Shown here piece by piece: positions 13,510 to 18,749 of a stretch of DNA of 18,749 nucleotides. Under the pieces are notes generated by a model. The model had not been told where the DNA came from. It saw only the letters and a list, made by a program, of their open reading frames with translations, and searched no databases. This DNA comes from Pyrodictium sp. GTDB taxonomy: Archaea > Thermoproteota > Thermoprotei_A > Sulfolobales > Pyrodictiaceae. Each line of letters begins with the position of its first letter. Position 1 is the first letter of the stretch. A program made the position numbers and the translations under genes. The stretch lies in contig DQUB01000059.1 of the NCBI GenBank assembly GCA_015662475.1, positions 1-18,749 of the forward strand, read 5' to 3'.

Positions 13510-13768
13510 TCTAGAAATCTATTGTGGTGGGCTCGGAACCAATAAGCTCCTCACACGTCGGAGTCTGGTGTCCTCCTCATAGCCAACCACAGTGTCAGAG
13601 TACAGCTTTCACCAATTACACAAGTATTTCTAGGCTATTTGAGGCTTTCACAAATTTCCAGTTGACATTTTGACATTTTTGTCGAAAATAATTGAATGTT
13701 TGAATTTTCCTCGTGTCGACCGCTAGATATTTTCTACGGCTAGAACTTGGAGTTGGAATTGGTTTGGG
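13510..13768. other. AT-rich divergent promoter spacer
   Basis: This spacer between two divergent genes holds no credible gene. Its middle (about 13625-13700) is the most AT-rich part and carries the repeats listed separately. A TATA-like AGATATTTT at 13725-13733 could serve the thioredoxin-fold gene, with transcription starting near 13755. Confidence 0.4.
13663..13687. repeat. Tandem repeat overlapping an inverted repeat, possible operator
   Basis: TGACATTT is repeated head to tail at 13663-13670 and 13671-13678. Overlapping it, TTTTGACA (13668-13675) and TGTCGAAA (13680-13687) form an inverted repeat with a four-T centre and one mismatch. The position, 40-60 bases before the TATA-like element at 13725, suits an activator or repressor site. 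Confidence 0.35.
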
Positions 13769-14266
13769 GTGTGGTATGGTTTGAGTATAAGGGATACGGA
13801 TGCAGAGCTTGCAGAGCTTCTAGATAAGATAGCGCAGCGGTATTTGGGCAAACGCGTTCATGCCGAGAAAATGTCTGGAGTGAAACGTGGCGTGAGAATT
13901 GTAAGAGATAGTGAGGAGTTTTGGAACATAGTCAACAACTCGTCTAAGCCGGTATTTGTGGTGTTCACTACACCATATTGCTCAGCATGTGAAATGTACA
14001 AACCATTTGTTGAGGAAGTCGCAAAGTTGCTTGGCGATGTGATAGAGTTTGTCGAAGTAGACGCTTACAGTGCTCCAGAGCCTGCTTGGGAGCTTGGAGT
14101 AATGAGCACTCCTACAACAATACTGTTCTACAAGGGTAGACCTGTCGACGGGTTTATGGGGGTTGCCGATGTACCCGGCATACTAGAGTTCTTGGCAGAG
14201 GTGCTAGCTGATCTCGAACCAGAAGTTGCGAGACGTGCTAGAGAACTACTTGAAAGACTGGGCTAG
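13769..14266 (+). CDS. Thioredoxin-fold protein with a CSAC motif
   Basis: A 165-residue cytosolic thiol-disulphide protein. The redox motif is PYCSAC (Cys71, Cys74) at the end of strand FVVFTT, and the cis-proline is in MSTPTTILF (Pro115). CSAC differs from the classical CGPC and suggests its own redox potential or partner. About 50 residues precede the fold, more than in a plain thioredoxin, and a helical tail follows. I see no signal peptide. The start is GTG 13769; TTG 13781 is an alternative, and both lie downstream of the TATA-like element at 13725. The hypA gene follows 80 bases later in the same direction with its own possible promoter. A role in keeping cysteines of the Hyp proteins reduced is a guess from position only. 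Confidence 0.83.
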   Translation: MWYGLSIRDTDAELAELLDKIAQRYLGKRVHAEKMSGVKRGVRIVRDSEEFWNIVNNSSKPVFVVFTTPYCSACEMYKPFVEEVAKLLGDVIEFVEVDAYSAPEPAWELGVMSTPTTILFYKGRPVDGFMGVADVPGILEFLAEVLADLEPEVARRARELLERLG

Positions 14267-14297
14267 ACCTCTAACATCTAAACCGAAAATCTAAAGT

Positions 14298-14304
14298 CTT
14301 ATAG
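14298..14304 (+). promoter_or_regulatory. Putative TATA box of the hypA operon
   Basis: CTTATAG at 14298-14304 puts transcription start near 14326, about 20 bases before the GTG at 14347. Confidence 0.35.
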
Positions 14305-14346
14305 ATTCGAGCTTTCCACAGCTTCAAACCCGGGTGTGTTCAAACT

Positions 14347-14763
14347 GTGCATGAGTGGGCTTTAGCTAGTACTGTTCTAGGCTTCCTATTCAGAGAGCTT
14401 GGGTGTCGAAAACTGGAACATGTTGTGATAGCGCTTGGCGAGCTCCAAAACATTGACTGGGAGGTTTTCCGCTTCGCCCTCAAGAATATCGCGAAGACGG
14501 AGGGTCTCGAGATAAAACATATAGAGTTTGTAAGGAAGAAGGCTAAATTCTACTGCAACCGTTGCGGCCACGAATGGACTCTCGACGATGTCAACCTCTC
14601 AGAGGAAGAGCGTGAAGCAATACACTTTGTCCCAGAGGCTGTACATGCCTACGTGAAATGCCCCAAGTGCGGCAGTAGAGACTTCACCGTAGTTGAAGGT
14701 AGGGGTGTAGAGCTAATCTCATTTGCAGGGGAAGGCTGCAATGTTTCTGCGCTCCGATCCTAG
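14347..14763 (+). CDS. hypA: Hydrogenase nickel-insertion protein HypA
   Basis: Nickel metallochaperone for [NiFe]-hydrogenase maturation. The invariant N-terminal Met-His-Glu that holds nickel is present, which fixes the start at GTG 14347: the initiator must directly precede His2. The zinc site has two CxxC pairs, Cys70/Cys73 (CNRC) and Cys105/Cys108 (CPKC). The roughly 30 residues between the pairs and the length of 138 match the archaeal (Thermococcus-like) HypA rather than the shorter bacterial one. The gene overlaps the start of the next gene by 23 bases, so translation is coupled. This implies at least one [NiFe]-hydrogenase elsewhere in the genome. Confidence 0.95.
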   Translation: MHEWALASTVLGFLFRELGCRKLEHVVIALGELQNIDWEVFRFALKNIAKTEGLEIKHIEFVRKKAKFYCNRCGHEWTLDDVNLSEEEREAIHFVPEAVHAYVKCPKCGSRDFTVVEGRGVELISFAGEGCNVSALRS

Positions 14764-15499
14764 ACTCTACGAGTCTCGTAGAAAACTCGAACAACAAGCA
14801 AAACATGTTCTAGGCTTTGCAAGCGCTAAAGGCGGTGTTGGCAAAACAACATTGGCTGTGCTAGCAGCACTCCATCTTGCCAGAATGAGGTTTCGCGTAG
14901 GCCTACTCGACCTCGACCTAACAAACCCCTGCACACATCTCCTACTAGGCGTAGAGCCTAGACTCGATCTTGTTGGCGAGGAAGCAGGAATATCTCCACC
15001 AAAAATTGCTGGAATAGAGTATATGACCATAGCCTTCTTCACAGGCGGTAAACCGCTCCCCCTACGTGGTAGTGAAGCTACAAGCGCAATACTAGAGATT
15101 CTAGCAGCGACAAACTGGGGTCAGCTGGACGTTCTCGTGATCGACTTCCCCCCGGGCATCAAAGACGAGATATTGGACTTATCTATGATTGGAGGCGATA
15201 ACGTGAAAATAGTAGTTGTTACCACACCTTCGAAGCTTAGTGTGGAAGCAGCCAAAAGACTCATAGATGTTGCTAGAAGCGAGAAACTCTCAATACTAGG
15301 TCTTGTGGAAAACATGGCCGATAAACCAGGCCTAGGCAAAGAACTTGCTAGGCAACAGAGGATAGAGTATCTAGGACACATACCATGGGATCCAGATCTC
15401 GAACAAAGCTTCGGTAGACCGGAAAAGCTTGTGGAGGGTAAAGCTGGTAAAGCGATGAGGGAAGTTACAGAGAGGCTGGTCAAACTCCTAGAAGGCTAG
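14741..15499 (+). CDS. HypA-associated ATPase of the Mrp/MinD family (archaeal HypB type)
   Basis: A 252-residue SIMIBI-class ATPase. The deviant Walker A AKGGVGKTT is at 29-37 with the signature lysine Lys30; LLDLDLTNP and VLVIDFPPG are the switch/Walker B regions, and VENMADKP follows. Mrp/Nbp35 iron-sulphur carriers have a CxxC pair directly after VENM; it is missing here, which argues against an Fe-S scaffold. Adjacency to hypA points to HypAT, the Mrp/MinD-type ATPase that in Thermococcus kodakarensis binds HypA and raises its nickel affinity, replacing the GTPase HypB. The start is ATG 14741 with a purine-rich GGGGAAGG upstream; TTG 14723 would add six residues. The overlap with hypA suggests coupled synthesis of the two partners. 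Confidence 0.88.
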   Translation: MFLRSDPRLYESRRKLEQQAKHVLGFASAKGGVGKTTLAVLAALHLARMRFRVGLLDLDLTNPCTHLLLGVEPRLDLVGEEAGISPPKIAGIEYMTIAFFTGGKPLPLRGSEATSAILEILAATNWGQLDVLVIDFPPGIKDEILDLSMIGGDNVKIVVVTTPSKLSVEAAKRLIDVARSEKLSILGLVENMADKPGLGKELARQQRIEYLGHIPWDPDLEQSFGRPEKLVEGKAGKAMREVTERLVKLLEG

Positions 15500-15500
15500 C

Positions 15501-15509
15501 CTCTTAAAG
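15501..15509 (+). promoter_or_regulatory. Putative TATA box of the C2H2 microprotein gene
   Basis: CTCTTAAAG at 15501-15509 starts right after the upstream stop codon and would begin transcription near 15531, just before a strong Shine-Dalgarno sequence. Confidence 0.35.
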
Positions 15510-15536
15510 TCTATTTGAGACACCGCACTCCTTCCT

Positions 15537-15544
15537 GGAGGGTG
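15537..15544 (+). promoter_or_regulatory. Strong Shine-Dalgarno sequence
   Basis: GGAGGGTG at 15537-15544 closely matches the complement of the archaeal 16S rRNA tail and ends ten bases before the ATG at 15555. It supports the short gene that follows. Confidence 0.6.
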
Positions 15545-15554
15545 GGGGAAGAGC

Positions 15555-15713
15555 ATGGGTGCTAGGAGATGCCCAGTCTGTGGTAAGGGTATGTTGAGGA
15601 GAATAGATTTGCTAGAGCACATTAAGAGAAAACATCCATGGTATTTTAAAGAGTGGATAGAGCCTAAGCCTAAGAGCGGCGGTGGTGGTAAGAAGAAGAA
15701 GGAGGAAGAGTAG
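15555..15713 (+). CDS. C2H2 zinc-finger microprotein, 52 residues
   Basis: The product begins MGARRCPVCGKGMLRRIDLL and holds one classical finger: Cys6-x2-Cys9-x12-His22-x4-His27. A short WYFKEW segment follows, then a Gly-rich hinge and a Lys4-Glu3 tail. Basic single-finger proteins of this size are known in crenarchaea, and nucleic-acid binding is the likely role, but I cannot name a family or a target. Support for the gene is the strong ribosome-binding site, the intact finger and good codon use. It lies 55 bases after the HypA-associated ATPase gene on the same strand, possibly with its own promoter, and converges on the protease gene 67 bases away. Confidence 0.83.
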   Translation: MGARRCPVCGKGMLRRIDLLEHIKRKHPWYFKEWIEPKPKSGGGGKKKKEEE

Positions 15714-15780
15714 CTGGAAACTGTTTCAAAAACCGTTAAACCCTATAGGCATAGTCCACGGTCTTGCCTAGAAGTATTTT

Positions 15781-18150
15781 TCAGAACAAATTCCTTCTCT
15801 TCAAAAGCACTATCACAGCTTCTACGAGGACCACTAAGATTGTGAGCTTAACTAGCATGTCTAGTGTTTCCACATTTTCGTGTACAGCTTTTGAGAAGCT
15901 TAGTCTACCACTGATAGTCTCAGCACGCCATCCAGCGTTTTTGCCTAGTTTCAATGTGAAGACCTCCTCTATTGGTTGTAGTAGTTTTTCTGCTTCCGAA
16001 GGGTCTATGGCTAGTATTTGATAGTATGTTAGAGGTCTAACAGCTATTGTCGAAGCTGCTGGTGGTAGTGTTGTAGTATAGCTTGTCAATCCTCCTGGAA
16101 CTATCGTGTATAGCTTGCCGTTGACAAGGATTGCAGCTGGTTCGCTGCTGAACAGCTTTAGGAGGTCTAGACCAACTATCTTTAGCCTATCACCTTCAAC
16201 GGTTAAGCCTGCTCTCGCCAATGCTAAGTGTATGTATTTGTTACCTACTACTGCTGCAACTCGTAGAACACCGCCAACATCTTTGTCTACCACAATGACT
16301 GTTGCATGGCTAGTTTCAAACAGCTTCTCAACGCCTATTAGGAGCTCTGTGGCGTAGGTGTAGATGCGGCATAAAACAATCTTCTTAGCAGGCTTTGAAA
16401 GCTTTACTGTAAGCTGTTGTGTTAGAGGTGTTAGCGGCATTTCGCCTTCAACCATTTGGTACTCTTCTGGGAAAACGAGTTTAGCCGAAACACTATACTG
16501 TGCACCGCTTATCGAGATATCGACCTTTACCCTCTCAGCCTTTGTCTTCGGTAGTGGGATTGCTGGATCGCCAAGTAGTGTTGCTTGAAGGAGGTTTAAC
16601 AGTGCTAAATCTTCCCACCCATGAGGCGTTGAAACCTCATAGTGGGTTTCTCTAAGCGAGTAGTAGAGTTTAAGAGCGTTGACCCAAGCATCGCCAAGAA
16701 TGTCGCTGTGTAGTGCTGCTTTGAGTATGGTTGCGTAGAGGAGTGTTGCCCCCCTAAAGTCTATCTTTAGGAGGCCATTGTCTTTAAAGCCTACGCTGCT
16801 TATTAGCTCGAAGTCGACCCGAGTTGGGCCGAGATAGGCTATAGCAGCACCTCTAGCTAGCATGGCAACCGCTAGTGATGGCGGTTTGAATGCTGGAGGG
16901 AGAAGAGTATAGTCCCATGCAGCGTTTACACAGGCTGGACTTAACACTATAACTGGTATCTCCCTCTTCGACACTTTCTCCACACTGTATACCTCTTTGA
17001 AGTCAGAGCCGTAGACTCCAGCTGGGAAGAAGTCTATAAAGCTCCTACCATCGCCGTGGACAACCGTGAAAACATATACGTAGTCTCCACGGTTTATCGC
17101 ATTAGAAACGCTGTCCTTGTCTATGTTGTCGAGTAGCCTTGTAAAATAGTCTATGGAGCTAACGTGGTCCGCAACACCTAGATCTGCAAGTTGTACAGCT
17201 ACAGATTCTCCGAAGAAAGCTGTCCACGCAAAAGGTGCTCCTCCTACAAAGAGTAGTTTAGGCTCACCTTTCCCCTCAACATAGGCTATCCATGAACGTA
17301 GCATGTCAACATATTGTTGCAAGAGGGTTGTGTTTGTAAACGGTATTCTACCTACAGCAAGTTCGGGTTTCATATCATAGTTTGGATCTGCGTAGAAAAA
17401 GTCTGTTGGTACTATTGCATACCAGCCGCCTATAATGGTTTCAAGTGTTGGACTCTTATAGTATGCTGATGGGGGTATTGTGGCTGCATCACCGATTATT
17501 AGCAGGTAGTGGTAGCCTTGTTCAACTAGAGATTTTGCAAAGGATATTATCTTCCTAGCGAGAACCTCGTTATAGCCTGTCACGTTTGCAAGTCTTATTG
17601 GTGGTTTCTCAGCAGGCTCATATCCTTCCACATCACTGAGCCTAAAAATCTGCACGTGCATTCCCAAGTCTTCGTGAAGCTCAACAAGCTCCAAGACTGG
17701 CTCGCTGTAGGCGATGTCGTCTGGGACTAGGATAGCAAGCTTTTTCCCACCTTCATCTTCACCAGCAAAATAGACTTCTACATAGCCTTTCGAGAAACCA
17801 GCTAGTCTGCCAACTCCATGGATGTTGGCTAGCTTAGGCTGTAGAGTTTCCAACTCCTCCAACAGCTCTCTATCGGGGTAGAACGTGAACAGCTTAGCTT
17901 TGAAACGTGTAGCGCTAGTCTCCCCTCCATAGAAGACTATCTTCACCCTATCAATATCGTAGCCTGCAAGAACGCCTATGAGCTGTTGTAGGCTCTCCAC
18001 ATACCCCCTATACACCAGCCTGCCAGACCCACTATACTCAGCACCAACAAATACACGTACTTCACCACCGTTCATGCTTGTTGCATCTACAAATGTGTTG
18101 GCTAGTGAGAAGAGGGTTAGCACGAGTAAGACCATAGCAAGCTTTCTCAA
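15781..18150 (-). CDS. Gingipain-like (peptidase family C25) cell-surface protease
   Basis: A 789-residue secreted cysteine protease of clan CD. A signal peptide covers about residues 1-24 (MRKLAMVLLVLTLFSLANTF). The C25 domain shows YHYLLIIGDAATIPPSAYY (213-231), TDFFYADPNYDMKPELAVGR (249-268), the catalytic histidine His365 in VVHGDG and the catalytic cysteine Cys407 in LSPACVNA, and closes with LLGDPAIPL. About 200 residues of beta-rich sequence follow, then a membrane helix near the C-terminus (TLDMLVKLTILVVLVEAVIV) and a basic RRNLF end. It is thus anchored with the catalytic part outside the cell. The start is TTG 18150, which gives the basic n-region; ATG 18135 is the alternative. A TATA-like element at 18176-18183 suggests a leaderless mRNA. 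Specificity is unknown. Confidence 0.87.
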   Translation of the reverse strand: MRKLAMVLLVLTLFSLANTFVDATSMNGGEVRVFVGAEYSGSGRLVYRGYVESLQQLIGVLAGYDIDRVKIVFYGGETSATRFKAKLFTFYPDRELLEELETLQPKLANIHGVGRLAGFSKGYVEVYFAGEDEGGKKLAILVPDDIAYSEPVLELVELHEDLGMHVQIFRLSDVEGYEPAEKPPIRLANVTGYNEVLARKIISFAKSLVEQGYHYLLIIGDAATIPPSAYYKSPTLETIIGGWYAIVPTDFFYADPNYDMKPELAVGRIPFTNTTLLQQYVDMLRSWIAYVEGKGEPKLLFVGGAPFAWTAFFGESVAVQLADLGVADHVSSIDYFTRLLDNIDKDSVSNAINRGDYVYVFTVVHGDGRSFIDFFPAGVYGSDFKEVYSVEKVSKREIPVIVLSPACVNAAWDYTLLPPAFKPPSLAVAMLARGAAIAYLGPTRVDFELISSVGFKDNGLLKIDFRGATLLYATILKAALHSDILGDAWVNALKLYYSLRETHYEVSTPHGWEDLALLNLLQATLLGDPAIPLPKTKAERVKVDISISGAQYSVSAKLVFPEEYQMVEGEMPLTPLTQQLTVKLSKPAKKIVLCRIYTYATELLIGVEKLFETSHATVIVVDKDVGGVLRVAAVVGNKYIHLALARAGLTVEGDRLKIVGLDLLKLFSSEPAAILVNGKLYTIVPGGLTSYTTTLPPAASTIAVRPLTYYQILAIDPSEAEKLLQPIEEVFTLKLGKNAGWRAETISGRLSFSKAVHENVETLDMLVKLTILVVLVEAVIVLLKRRNLF

Positions 18151-18175
18151 AGCGTGCCAGCCCTTGAAGGCCAGA

Positions 18176-18183
18176 GATTTAGG
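18176..18183 (-). promoter_or_regulatory. Putative TATA box of the protease gene
   Basis: On the minus strand this reads CCTAAATC. Transcription would start near 18154, a few bases before the TTG at 18150, implying a leaderless mRNA. Confidence 0.3.
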
Positions 18184-18213
18184 CTAGACCCTCATAAAGG
18201 GGTTGCTATCAAG

Positions 18214-18222
18214 CATATAAGG
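18214..18222 (+). promoter_or_regulatory. Putative TATA box of the PCNA gene
   Basis: CATATAAGG at 18214-18222 puts transcription start near the TTG at 18236, so the mRNA is probably leaderless. It also supports that TTG as the start codon. Confidence 0.5.
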
Positions 18223-18235
18223 GGTATGCTGAGTC

Positions 18236-18749
18236 TTGGCACGAGCAAGAATATCGTATCCAGATGCTAAGTCTTTCCATAGCCTCTTAGACGCGCTATC
18301 AAAGATTGTAGACGAGGTTTCGATGAAGATAAAGAGTGATGGCGTGCACATTACAGCACTGGATCCAGCACATGTAGCACTCATAAAAATTACAATGCCT
18401 ACAGAAACCTTCCTAGAATACGATGTCGAGGATGTAGGAGATGAAGGGTTGAAAGTTGGCTTCAACGTAGCGACAATTGCAAAGATTGTGAAAAGGGGTA
18501 AGAAAGGCGATAAGCTCGAGATAGAAGCTACAGAAGAGAAGGTTAGATGGAGCATCATAGGAGCAACCACTAAGAGGTACACATTCCTAAACCTGGACGT
18601 ACCAGAACCCGAGATCCCCGAAGCAAGTCTAGAGTTCAAGGTAAGACTTGCAATGATAGTTGATCCATTCAAGAACATATTAAAGGATGTCGAAGTTGTT
18701 GGTGATACTGTTGAGCTAGAAGCACCAGACAATAGTGCTCTCATAATCC
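18236..18749 (+). CDS. pcn: DNA sliding clamp PCNA (partial, 3' end outside window)
   Basis: Ring-shaped processivity factor that tethers polymerases, FEN1, ligase and XPF to DNA. The first 171 residues are present, about two thirds of a typical 245-250-residue clamp. Recognisable parts are YPDAKSFHSLLDALSKIVDE, SDGVHITALDPAHVALIKI (the conserved DGI-MDPS-like loop and strand), GFNVATIAKIVKRGKKGDKL and LNLDVPEPEIPE, the latter in the linker between the two clamp lobes. The start is TTG 18236: the frame is closed by a stop at 18230, and no ATG occurs until well inside the fold. Crenarchaea often carry two or three PCNA genes that form a heterotrimer, and I cannot say which this is. The gene is divergent from the protease gene across an 85-base spacer. 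Confidence 0.92.
   Translation, partial: MARARISYPDAKSFHSLLDALSKIVDEVSMKIKSDGVHITALDPAHVALIKITMPTETFLEYDVEDVGDEGLKVGFNVATIAKIVKRGKKGDKLEIEATEEKVRWSIIGATTKRYTFLNLDVPEPEIPEASLEFKVRLAMIVDPFKNILKDVEVVGDTVELEAPDNSALII

Noticed and set aside
18184..18744. A 186-residue open frame on the minus strand
   Set aside because: It is the mirror of the PCNA gene on the plus strand; its Ser/Thr-rich product has no recognisable fold, while the plus-strand product is a clear sliding clamp.
1..18749. CRISPR arrays, insertion sequences, attachment sites, rRNA
   Set aside because: No regularly spaced repeats, transposase motifs, terminal inverted repeats or rRNA signatures were seen on either strand.

Overview
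The window looks like chromosomal DNA of a hyperthermophilic crenarchaeon (Thermoprotei), possibly of the Desulfurococcales; the order is a guess. The evidence is a helicase-less XPF nuclease, an archaeal sliding clamp (PCNA), a tiny C2H2 zinc-finger protein, a HypA with an Mrp/MinD-type ATPase partner, a membrane-anchored ABC binding protein with a Ser/Thr linker, frequent TTG and GTG starts, and TATA boxes close enough to the starts to imply leaderless or short-leader mRNAs. I see no insertion sequence, CRISPR array, prophage, tRNA or rRNA.

Layout. 1-100: 3' end of an unidentified gene. 101-351: T/G-rich spacer with the guaA promoter. 352-1944: guaA (GMP synthase). 1944-2011: GC-rich cluster of hairpins between convergent genes. 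2015-4172, minus: a BtuC/FecCD-type permease and its binding protein, with no ATPase gene in the window. 4326-4703: small protein with one clear and one possible ribbon-helix-helix unit. 4708-6096, minus: MTA/SAH deaminase-type amidohydrolase, divergent from 6271-7779 metG, a methionyl-tRNA synthetase that looks bacterial. 7780-8190: long spacer with a weak C/D-box sRNA candidate, two mutually exclusive hairpins and a T/G-rich tract. 8191-9676: XPF nuclease and an endonuclease IV-fold TIM-barrel protein. 9660-13467, minus: a 1029-residue SF2 helicase with an unassigned C-terminal half, preceded by a LysE-family transporter. 13769-15713: thioredoxin-fold protein, HypA, HypA-associated ATPase and C2H2 microprotein. 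15781-18150, minus: secreted, membrane-anchored gingipain-like (C25) protease. 18236-end: start of a PCNA gene.

How the genes fit together. XPF and PCNA belong to DNA repair and replication; crenarchaeal XPF depends on PCNA. HypA plus the ATPase implies nickel insertion into a [NiFe]-hydrogenase encoded elsewhere, so hydrogen metabolism is likely, and the thioredoxin-fold protein may belong to that module. The amidohydrolase acts on products of S-adenosylmethionine use and lies head to head with metG, so both touch methionine metabolism. The permease and binding protein form most of a metal-chelate or cobalamin importer. I found no single large undescribed system. The best leads are the helicase, the bacterial-type MetRS, the surface protease, the possible two-unit ribbon-helix-helix protein and two structured intergenic regions.
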